Source of the DNA: Rhytidiadelphus loreus | Lineage: Eukaryota; Streptophyta; Bryopsida; Hypnales; Hylocomiaceae | Direction: 5' to 3' | DNA length: 64,000 bases | NCBI GenBank assembly: GCA_947034895.1 | Contig: OX344763.1 | Location: 65,801,093 to 65,865,092, forward strand | Part shown: in pieces, positions 24,837 to 34,183 of the stretch | How the letters are laid out: each line of letters begins with the position of its first letter | Position numbering within the stretch: the stretch's first letter is position 1 | Notes under the pieces: generated by a model | What the model was told of the DNA's origin: nothing | The model's input: only the letters and a program-made list of their open reading frames with translations | The model's database searches: none | Made by a program: the position numbers and the translations under genes

Positions 24837-26258
24837 CTTGAAATTGCTCAGGTGAAACATGGCTTCATTTTTCCGTGTCTGAGCTTTGCTACGGGTGTCT
24901 GTTGGCCGCTTGTAAGCCATCCATATCTGCCTGCAGCTGATTATTTGGTTCCCCCAGGTTGGTTGGGCGTGGTCCAAATGATTGGTGATGTTGTAGAACT
25001 TCGAGATACCCCTGAGCTTAGCGGGATCGAGCGTCCACACTATATAAGCATCCCATCTCTGAAGTTCTACCTTCCTCGCCTCTCCACATCCTCCTTCCTG
25101 GAGTTCTTGGGAAGCTGTTATGCTGTGCTGGCCATTGATAATCATGAATCGACCATTCTTAATATCATCCCAGTTCTCAGGCTTTTTCTTCAATAATCTA
25201 TTTCTGCCGTCAACTGGAGTGAGACACAGCTTCTGCCGTTGTTTGATGTCAATGTACTGAATGAGTTCTTTCTTGTTCGCATCGACAATGTCCCGTTGTA
25301 GGGTCCGAATGACATACTGGAGAAGAGCCAATATGCATTGGTCGATGTCAACCTGCAAGGACTGATCATCGAATAGGAAGCAGTTTTTGTGCTCCGCCCA
25401 GAAGTTCTTCTGAATCTTTGCAAACTTCTCATATTCAAGCACTGGAGCTGACGAAGTTGTTGGACCAGCCGACACTGTCGTCAATGCTGATCCCGAACTA
25501 CCTGCACCAGCAGGTCCACCTGGATGACTTTTCCTTCTTTTCTTGGATGGCCCTGCTTCTTCAGAGGGTGCTGAGTCTCATTTTTGAGGCTCGGATCTGG
25601 TTTGTCCCGGCCTTGAAGCTCTCCCTCCCGACACCCCCCCGACAGTTGCTGGTGTTGTTAGTGACTCGGCCTCCTTCCGTCGTCCTTGAGCAGCGGCGCG
25701 ACCTATTGCCGGTTCCGCCTCGACATGTTCAAGTGCATATCGATCTAGCGTCTAGAATATTATGCGCAATCTCGCGGCAATCGACTTTGCCGTGGTGTTC
25801 AGCCAAGGAACATATCCTGATTTCACGAATTGGTCGTTCAGGGACTCCATTTGTGATCCCTTGAGAAAGTCCATGAGGCTGTCCAGATCAAATTTTGCGT
25901 GCTCTGAATTTACGTCAATGACAATTGAGTGAGAATGATCTCTAGGATTTCCTTTGTCATCGCACTCACGGAGCACTATGACAACGTAGTCTTGATTGTG
26001 CTCCTCAATTAACGTGATTTTTTCCTTAATGTTCCAAGGCATGAACGTAGTTGTCCCTCAGACACGGTAACGGAGGAAGACGTAATTCTTGAACCGATTC
26101 ACTCCGAATGACCACGTCGAGATGTAGTCCTTAAACTCCTAGAGTGTTCCATACGTGTCCTCCATCTCGGCAATGAAGGGTTCGTCCTTCATTGGATTCT
26201 GAAAGGGAAGTAGATGGTGCCCACTTGCCGAGTAGTCATACCCATCTGTTGGTTCCAT
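24837..26258 (-). CDS. Exon 1: N-terminal and ParB-like NGQHS region
   Basis: The ATG at 26258 follows an acceptor (GATTGCAG|GTACAACACG). The first 170 codons encode a beta-rich region including FKDYISTWSFGVNRFKNYVF and DYVVIVLRECDDKGN, not recognised. After a basic SKKRRK linker, residues about 370-390 read GRFMIINGQHSITASQELQE. This resembles the ParB/DGQHR core (GxHR.AA), with NGQHS in place of the usual G-H-R, and the downstream RWDAYIVWTLDPAKLRGI could be the next strand. The exon ends at AAG|GTACAA in phase 0. It carries four of the gene's seven in-frame stops (26139, 26058, 25752, 25578), so translation of this copy would fail near residue 40. Confidence 0.5.
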
Positions 26259-26305
26259 CGTGTTGTACCTGCAATCAATGTACATGTAGGTCATTCAGTG
26301 ATTCA

Positions 26306-27089
26306 TTATCGTCGATGCGAGGATAATGAATTCTTAGTATTTTGTTTCACTTATTTTAAAATGTTTCAATAGTTTTCGAATGCTTTCGTCCCTGTGGTTT
26401 TTCTTGTGATTGTGTTGTGTTTGGTGATTTCTGGGATTGCATTAATTCTAATTTCTACAGTGGGTCGTGGTAGTTGCTCATGAGTTTGAGTATCATCGTA
26501 TCGATGATAATTTCCTTCTTATTTATTTTGGCCAGATTGTTTATTTGTCAGTTTTTTTATCCTTTTTTAATAATGGCGCGTATCATTTCGTCGGTTTTTA
26601 TCACCATACGACGATACGAACAATCTAATCTTTGCAGCTCTTGTTTGTTATGTTATCGGTTCTATTATCACCGACTCGAGGATAAGCTCTTACAATTTAG
26701 GTGTGCCTAAACTATTTATGATTAAATTTTAAAAATTTAAAAATTTGTTTTTTAGTGTTGTTCATTGGTATTTTTATAAGTTAGAATCCTATGTTCGTTT
26801 GTGTGATTTGAGTCTATAAATCACTCGGATTATCGTCGATTCGGGGATAATCTTTGTTTTAGTTTTTTGCTTTGTAAGTTTTATTAGACTATAAATTTAA
26901 TTTCTTTTAGTGAATTGTGAGTTTTATAGATTGAAAATTGTAGGTGTCATCGGGTCATATGTTATCCTCGAGTCGAGGATAATTGACGGAGTTCTCTGTT
27001 CCTGTTCTATTAGTGGATGACTCCATTTCCCACTCTTGTGACCATATCTGCCTTTTGAAGAAAGGGTTTTATCGTCGCATCGGGGATAT
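26306..27089. promoter_or_regulatory. Six 21-bp palindromes in the leader intron of the minus-strand gene
   Basis: Copies start at 26306, 26490, 26665, 26830, 26962 and 27069, spaced about 110-185 bp. The copy at 26962-26982 is a perfect palindrome made of TTATCCTCGA, a central G, and the reverse complement of the half-site. The cluster fills the predicted 914-bp intron (26269-27182) just before the ATG at 26258. Each half-site ends in a GATAA box when read outward and contains TCGA. This is probably a binding array for a dimeric protein. That is inference; the repeat itself is plain in the sequence. Confidence 0.8.
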
Positions 27090-27182
27090 ATTCTCGTGCA
27101 GGTTATTGTTGTCGTGTTTGGTAAACTCTAAACCCTAATTTGGATGCCTAAACCCTAATTCCTATTCAAGCAAATGACTTAC

Positions 27183-28010
27183 CTGGAGCGAGAAATCGAC
27201 AAAGTGTATGTACACGCTGATCAACAACACAACTGTGTTTTTGTCACACTGACCTACAAACGTGCAAGCATGTCAAAAAAATTTAACAAAATTTGTCGTG
27301 CATTGGAAAATTTCCTGGTATCCCAACAACAAATTCACAACAAAACATAAAAAATAGAGTTCCAAACATTCACAAGCACCATCTGAACATGAGATCTCAC
27401 AGCTTGCTTGAGGTTTGTACATTCATATAACCCCTCCAACAGGAGCTTGCTCACGGAAGATCTCGCAGCCTGTCACACACTACTCACGGAAAAACACATC
27501 TGAACAGGAGATCTCACAGCTCGCTTGAGGTTTGTGCATTCATATAACATTTGAACAGGAGCTTGCTCACGGAAGATCTCACAGCCTGTCACACACTACT
27601 CACGGAAGATCACACACAAGCGATTCAAAACAACGAAACCCACGTCGCACAGGTATACTCACGGAAGATCACACAAGGCGATCGAAAACAACACAACTTG
27701 CTTGAGCTTGCACAAGGCGTCCCTCAAACAACGCACGGAAGATCACCTAAAATCGAACGCAGAAATCGAAGGCGAGAAAGACTATACCTCACACATCTGC
27801 ACTCTTCCAAGCTGCTTCAAAGTTGCGCCGATTCCGCCAAGCAACGCTGAGCTCCTCCAAATCCTTCAAGCTATTCCAACCTCCGCCAAGAGCTCACTCC
27901 AACCTTTGCCAAGACCTCACTCCACAAGATCAGAACGGAGGAAGACCAAGCAGCACGGCAGAAAACAAAAACCTCAGCGCCAACACGGAGCGCCAAACCC
28001 TAACGCCTGA
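27183..28010 (-). other. Likely leader and promoter region of the minus-strand gene
   Basis: A consensus donor (CTCCAG|GTAAGT on the minus strand, 27183/27182) ends a presumed non-coding exon. Two AAACCCTAA telo-box motifs near 27132 and 27151 lie just inside the intron, and another near 27993 lies upstream. The interval contains a short tandem duplication (listed separately). I see no clear TATA box. Confidence 0.4.
27380..27621 (+). repeat. 117-bp tandem duplication
   Basis: The block starting CATCTGAACATGAGATCTCA at 27380 recurs from 27497 with a few changes (CATCTGAACAGGAGATCTCA). Both contain CTTGCTCACGGAAGATCTC and CAGCCTGTCACACACTACTC. A third partial copy of CTCACGGAAGATCACAC follows to about 27680. 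Confidence 0.8.
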
Positions 28011-28017
28011 CACTCAT

Positions 28018-28510
28018 TCCCGCCCGTACCCGCCCATACCCGCTTCCATACCTGCCCCCCTCAATCATACCCGCCCCCCTCAACCACACCCGCCCCCCCT
28101 CGGCCCTATGTCCCAAAGGGATTCGGGGTTCCGCTTACCTGCCCCTACCCGTAGCAAAACACTGAAATTTTTTATTTTTTACACAAATTTTTTTTTTGAA
28201 ATTCTGAACTCATATTTGCAATCAGAGGCCCCAAATTACTTCAGGGTAGTGCAGAAATTTCCAAAAATCGGTTCAATACAAGGAGCTCCTTTTATTTCTT
28301 GGCCGGGCAGGGCATGGCCTGCTCGGCGGAACCCCGAATCCCCCTAGGACATAGGGCCGAGGCCGGCCCCCCTCACTCATACCCGACCCCCTCACTCATA
28401 CCCGACTAAACCACTCATACCCGCCCCTGTCACTCATACCCGCCCTCTATTAAGCATACCCGACGTACTGTCAATCATACACGCCCGTTGTAGCGGTATC
28501 TATACCCGCC
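28018..28510 (+). repeat. C-rich short tandem repeat (TACCCGCCC-like), interrupted by a MITE-like insertion
   Basis: Imperfect 15-17 bp units of the form CACTCATACCCGCCCC run from about 28018 to 28097 and resume from 28363 to about 28510. The 265-bp inverted-repeat unit at 28098-28362 interrupts them, so the array is older than that insertion. GC content is far above that of the surrounding AT-rich DNA. Confidence 0.8.
28098..28362. mobile_element. 265-bp MITE-like inverted-repeat element
   Basis: The left end CCTCGGCCCTATGTCC and the right end GGACATAGGGCCGAGG are exact reverse complements. Beyond a 4-base mismatch the match resumes with GGGATTCGGGGTTCCGC, giving about 36 bp of terminal inverted repeat. 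The interior is AT-rich and non-coding. The target duplication cannot be read because the insertion lies in a run of C. A short non-autonomous DNA transposon is the best reading; the class is unknown. Confidence 0.75.
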
Positions 28511-30589
28511 TGAGGTTGATAATTACCCGGACCTAAGGGTATATTCGCTTTGAGGGGCGAACCTACCTTTGTACGAAGGTCTAACTTCTTCATCGATATT
28601 TAACCCCTTAACAAATAGATTCTTTTTGAAATTTGGACACATTTTTGCTTATACCTTTGTACAGTAACACCATTTACCAAATTGCTTATATCTTTGAAAA
28701 GTAACACCATTCACCAGAATTTCATGAAATTGTGCATAAAAGAAGCTTGTTTTCTCAAGATTCAAGTATTACATCTGTTTTAATGACAAGGTAGTTGGAT
28801 GAAACAACGCTTGCAAGACCTCTGTTCATCGTCCAGAATATAAACGTAAAAGCGCGTAAGAGTTTATGTATGTTGTAACCTTTGATTGTGAACCACTTAG
28901 CCTTGTAACGCTACCATGGACACTAAATGTCCAATGCATGACAGTGAATTCTTCTATATAGAATAGAAATGCAACTATTTATCTTCGAAATTCTTTAAAA
29001 AAAAAGAACATCTTGTACAATATTTTTATTTTTCTAAAGTTAAGCAATTTGCGCATGTGTTTTGGCCGTATGAGGTATAAAAATGTATACCACGTATTAA
29101 AAAGGTTTTCATTGAAAACAATTAAGTTCTATGTAATTATTTTAGTTCTACAAGTGCCATTACTTAAAGTATTTGAAGACGTTAAGTACTTGAAACCTAT
29201 AGGTTATATTTATAATTTTTGAATATTGATTGTTGAAGAAGAACTAAACTTTTCACACTGTAGAGACCATATCCAGAACTCAAAATATGAGGATTTAATT
29301 TTTATTGTACCCCAATGAACCCCCAAATTACTCTATTGGCCCACTTCATAATAGAGCATGATTTAGTGTCTTGCGAGAAAGAACACATTGAAAATTTATA
29401 AAGTCCAAAAAAAAGATAAAGAACTTACGTTAGAATTTGTTGTACTTTTAATTGCATGATGTTCTGAGAAATTGATGAAAAAAGAATCCAAGTTAGGTAT
29501 GTATTTAAGAAAATTAGAGAATGTAAAGGCAAGATCAAATGTTAGTCCAAAATTCTTCCAAATAAACTTTAGTCCTCCACCTAAACAAAAGTTGATTCCA
29601 TACTATTTTTTTTTTAGAGGAATTTTGGTTCTTAATTATCCTTAATTGTGAATCCTAAATGGTTTTATTTTTTTTCTACTCTACAGTAATTACAAAGTGT
29701 CCATTGAAAAATATAAACCAATGAAATAGACTATTTCCAAATAAGTAAGACTTTGTTCTTTAGAAATTAGAATGAATCAATTATAATTTTTTTTTAAAAG
29801 TAAACTACGATTTTTTAGAATCATAGATTATATTGTTAAAAAATGGCCTTCAAATAATTTTACAAGAATGAAAATACTTTAAAATATAATTCTAAACACA
29901 TATAAATAATGCTAGTACTAGTACCTTATTAAAATTGAAGTTCTACAATTCAGATATCTTTAGCATGTATTTTGTAGCAGAAATGCAACTGAATATTTTG
30001 TTGATTTCGTTTCGTGCTAAATGAAGTTCACAAACTTATCAGAATTGCATTGGATGGCAAATGAATATTTATGGATTTAAATTATATAGTTAATTAATAT
30101 AACAAATAATTCAAATTCACAATCATACGTACTAGTAGTTTAAATTAACTTGTTCCGTTTCACCACTCATTCAAAATAGTTAGTCACCATAAATAGACAT
30201 TCACTATTATAATTGTCATTCATGATTGTACTAGATATTGAATGTGTGCCACTTGGTACAATGATTTGTGACTTATGTTTGGCATAATTGATAGTGCTCT
30301 CCTTGTTTTCTTTCAAAACTTCTATTATTTAAAATCTACATGCTCTTTCAATCTTTCTTCATGACATTTGACATTTCCTGCACCCAAAATACGATGGACT
30401 GTACCATTTTTGTTATATATAATGTATAAAAAAAAATAGCTTGCACTCAATGTATTCAATTTATGATTATTTTCTAAATAAACTTTCAACTTCTGACAAC
30501 ATTTACAACCGCAAACCTTTAATGAGTTTTTATAGTTTGGGGATTTATACAAACACTAAGAAATATTTAGAAAAAATATTTATACAAAA
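28511..30589. other. AT-rich central spacer of the 19-kb element, no gene seen
   Basis: No open frame longer than about 75 codons has recognisable content, and no repeat or RNA gene is apparent. Poly-A/T runs are common. Confidence 0.5.
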
Positions 30590-31345
30590 TCAAAGTACTT
30601 ATATGGATTTTTGTATTCCAAGAATCATATCTTTCAATGAGCCCTCTACCCTAGTTAACAAATACTGAAGGTTAGCCTAAAAGCCATGGAATAAATTAAG
30701 TAAATGGAATCATAAAAATATGTAGAAGTTCAAAATTAGTTGAACATTTAGAATTCATGGAAATAATTAATTTATGGTACTTTCATGCATTTTTGTACAC
30801 CAAGGAACTTTTATTTAATTGAACCAGGCGCTGTAGTTAACAAATACCAAAGCCCACAAGCCATGAGATAAATTAAGTGAATGGAATCATAAAAATATGT
30901 AGAAGTTCAAGATTAATTGAACATTTAGAATTCATGGAAATAATTAATTTATGGTACTTTCATGCATTTTTGTACGCCAAGGAACTTTTATTTAATTGAA
31001 CCAGGCGCTGTAGTTAACAAATACCAAAGCCCACAAGCCATGGGATAAATTAAGTAAATGGAATCATAAAAATATGTAGAAGTTCAAGATTAATTGAACA
31101 TTTAGAATTCATGGAAATAATTAATTTATGGTACTTTCATGCATTTTTGTACGCCAAGGAACTTTTAATTAATTGAATCAGGCGCTGTAGTTGACAAATA
31201 ATAAAGCCCACAAGCCATGGGATAAATTAAGTAAATGGAATCATAAAAATATGTAGAAGTTCAAGATTAATTGAACATTTAGAATTCATGGAAATAATTA
31301 ATTTATGGTACTTTCATGCATTTTTGTACGCAAATGAACCAAGCG
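30590..31345 (+). repeat. 177-bp tandem repeat, about four copies
   Basis: The landmark GCCATGGGATAAATTAAG or its variant starts at 30683, 30860, 31037 and 31214, exactly 177 bp apart each time. Units share TAGAATTCATGGAAATAATT and CTTTCATGCATTTTTGTAC with very few differences. The first half-copy (about 30590-30680) is diverged and the last is truncated near 31345, where it degrades into AAATGAACCAAGCGTTG. The unit length is in the nucleosome-sized range typical of satellites, here inside a transposon. Confidence 0.9.
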
Positions 31346-31894
31346 TTGCAGTTTATAAGCCTTGAAGTCCTAATTAAAAGCCATCAAGTGTATATATATA
31401 TCTTCTAAATTATTTTATTTCAATTAGAAGTTACGATTTCTAGACAATAACATATGGCATATGAAAGTAGAATTCTTTGGCGGATTGAAGATTGCAAACA
31501 AGTAGCATAAAATTAGTTTCCTCATGAAATTTTAATTATTCTGTACTTTACAACATCGAAATATTTCTTTTATTTTCTTGTTTTCAATTTCTCTTTTATT
31601 TTTTGGCCTTTCGTTTCTTAAACTACAACAGTTACACATGGCCTAATGAAATTAAATAGTAAAAGTTATTTTGCGCAAGGAAAGGGTCACTATTGTTTAT
31701 TATCCAATTTTGATGCTTGCAAAAGAAAATGACTCATGCCCTGTATTTAAGAAAAACTAATCAAACTCTATATCCCATACAATGCACATATAAGAAGATG
31801 CCAAATGCTTCGAATAAGTTACTAATACTTGAAGGATGTTGCATATATGACCACATAATTTCTTCGTCACTTATATTTTATATTTGTCATGAAT

Positions 31895-32200
31895 TTAGTT
31901 ATTTTCATTCTTCTATATGTTTTTAGAAAATGATCAAGAGCAAATCAAAGATTTTAATGGATTACAAATCTAAAATTATTTGCAACTTGTACATATGCTT
32001 TCCAAATTCTTTCACGTGAAAAACTCATGAGTTTATAGGTGTTCGAATTTAAAGTAGAGCGCCTGTTGTAATTTTATATATTTTCATTCTTGTATATGTT
32101 TTTAGAAAATGGTCAAGAGCAAAAAAAATTTATAGATTACAAATCTAAAGTGTATTTGCAAACTTGTACATATGCTTTCCAAACTTTTACATGTAGAAAT
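31895..32200 (+). repeat. Roughly 179-bp tandem duplication, two diverged copies
   Basis: The segment TATGTTTTTAGAAAATGATC near 31916 recurs near 32096 as TATGTTTTTAGAAAATGGTC. Both are followed by GATTACAAATCTAAA and ACTTGTACATATGCTTTCCA. It is unrelated in sequence to the 177-bp array. Confidence 0.75.
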
Positions 32201-33247
32201 TGGACTTGTGAGATTGACAAATCTTATAAGCCAGTGTATTTTGTATTGATTTTAATTATTACTAAAGGGTCCTATGTCGTTGCCACAATGAAAACAAACT
32301 TAAAAGTAATTTTCTAAATTTTGTAATGTACGAATGACTTCATTCATGTATCATGAGTCTAAACATCAAGAAACAAAATGTATGCACCACGGCCTCTTTG
32401 CAAAGGGTTTTCTAACGGAACCAAGCACATTGAAATCAAGAATAAAAATAATTTTAAAATTTTTTTAATCCATAAATAACTTCAAAATTAAAGAATTTTG
32501 CACTATGTGTCAAAACGTCACAAAAAAATGTCCTCGCCGAGGGCTTTCCAACGGTACGCAACATGCAATCGGGGGATCCTTCAATTTGGGAGGTTTGAAC
32601 ATAACAAACAAACAAACAAAGATTGCTTCGAATGTTTAGTGCCTACATGTGCTTCAGGATTCATTTTTGTTTACACTTTTTTATAGAAATCTATAAAATT
32701 TGCATACTACAATTTTCTTTATTTTCAAAGGTTTGTAATTCATTCGAAATTTAGGAAAATCAACTAACATTTATGTTACTAAAAAATTAACTAAATCCAG
32801 GGTCATAGGTTCCTATCTTTTTCTTTTTCTTTTTTTGACACCAATGAATCTTTTTTTTTTTCTTTTTTCTTTTACTTCTTTAGAATTTTTTTCCCGCTCG
32901 CAGGCTGGCAACCACGGAATTTCCTCCAATTGTAGAATCCGTGGACTAGAGCAGCCTTCTTGGAAGGACTTCTCCGTGTCCAAAATTAGGTGACATCGTT
33001 AATGGAAGCACCTTTTAGAGACGGGAATATCGGCAAAGTTGAAAGCGGATCTAAATCTAAACTTAGAAACTTCCGTTTGAATTTGTGTTTCCCGCCTCAT
33101 ACATCCCGCCATATCTCACTCCCGCCCTCTCTCTCTTTCTCTCCCTCCGTATTCGGAAGCAAGTTCAACACCACCAACTGATGCGCATCATTTTCAGTCG
33201 TTTGGAGTGAAGAGTAGTGCATGTTGTCGTCGAGTGATTGTGTTTGG
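32201..33247 (+). other. Likely promoter and 5' leader of the transposase-like gene
   Basis: The interval is AT-rich up to about 32880 with pyrimidine runs. It then becomes more GC-rich, with a CT-rich tract at about 33118-33158 (CCCTCTCTCTCTTTCTCTCC), common in plant leaders. A plausible donor GG|GTATGA at 33248 would end a non-coding exon. No TATA box is convincing. There is no protein-coding gene here. Confidence 0.35.
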
Positions 33248-33616
33248 GTATGATTTTCTGCACTAAACGAATGGTGTTGCTCATTTATGGTTCCTACTTG
33301 ATGTTGTTTTGTTTGAATGTGATGTATTATAGGTTTCTCCAGTTGGCATTGACAAAGTCATTATGTCATCGGAGTCATTATGTCATTTGCGTTGTTATAG
33401 AACTGCATTGGGTTTACATAATAACCTTGTAGTGAATGTAGAGAGATGTGGAGGTTGATAGTGTGCACTATGTCATTGGTTTTGACAGTACTGTATAGGA
33501 TGGGAGTATGGAAACATTTTTGTAGTGCAGCCTCTCAGGTGTAATCATTTCCTCATGACGAAAATGTGAAGAACGTATGAACATGGAGGCTTCCGAATAT
33601 TTAGCCGCATTTCTCG

Positions 33617-34154
33617 GGATCATCGACTCGAGGATAACAAACTGACAACAATACTGTGATTTTGAATCAGAAAAAATTATCATCGACTCGACGATATGAT
33701 AAGACCCCGTCTGCTAGAAAAACTTAAGAAGTATATTATCATAATTAACAGTGAAGTTACCGAATAGCTTCTAGGTTGAGAGTCAGTATATTATCCTCGA
33801 GTCGACGATAATTTTCCTCTTGTCAGAGAGATTACTATTGTCAAGAAATTGCTAAACAATCCAACATCATTATCGAAATCAACTGGTAGCAATCATAGTA
33901 CATGTGTGGTTTATTGTGAAATAATAAATTATCATCGATTCGATGATAAATTGGAATCCTACTATAAACCCTAGAATCGTGGGTATACTTTATCATTGAG
34001 TCGACGATGTAGTATTGACCTCTGTCCTTTACACAATATGCTGAAACATTTGTATCATTTTCTCTTACTTTGCATTTGCCATGTACTAAGGGATTTACTT
34101 TTCCTGTATATTGACTTTCTGCATTGAAATTTGTCATCCTCGAGTCGACGATAA
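33617..34154. promoter_or_regulatory. Six 21-bp palindromes in the leader intron of the transposase-like gene
   Basis: Copies lie at 33617, 33677, 33791, 33929, 33990 and 34134, each 21 bp with an odd central base. Most here have the right arm TCGACGATAA, whereas the other cluster mostly has GAGGATAA, so the two arrays are related but distinct. They lie in a predicted 935-bp intron (33248-34182) whose acceptor TATTTTCAG falls two bases before the ATG at 34184. The arrangement mirrors the array before the divergent gene. Confidence 0.8.
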
Positions 34155-34183
34155 TTCTAACTATTTGTCTTCGTATTTTCAGA

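Larger units (their letters stand above)
19147..26258 (-). pseudogene. Five-exon fusion gene: ParB-like, N4/N6 methyltransferase-like, coiled coil and FCP1-like HAD regions
   Basis: Exons on the minus strand are 26258-24837, 24591-23272, 23088-21616, 21124-20363 and 20061-19147. All four introns have GT-AG ends and every exon length is divisible by three, so one 1,963-residue frame can be read. Seven stops interrupt it: TAG 26139, TGA 26058, TAG 25752, TGA 25578, TAG 24154, TAG 21011 and TAG 20552. Each is one transition from Gln, Arg or Trp, and no frameshift is needed. An untranslated exon ending at 27183 (donor CTCCAG|GTAAGT) and an acceptor at 26269 predict a leader intron full of 21-bp palindromes. 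Bacterial and phage ParB-methylase fusions are known; this fused architecture in a eukaryotic element is my inference. Confidence 0.6.

Noticed and set aside
27551..28347. Plus-strand open frames of 99-174 codons near the C-rich repeat
   Set aside because: Low-complexity His/Pro/Thr-rich translations of tandem repeats and of the MITE-like insertion, with no conserved motif.
34124..34183. Upstream ATG extending the transposase-like protein by 20 residues
   Set aside because: It would translate through a 21-bp palindrome and an acceptor site (TTTTCAG at 34182); the ATG at 34184 directly after the acceptor is more natural.
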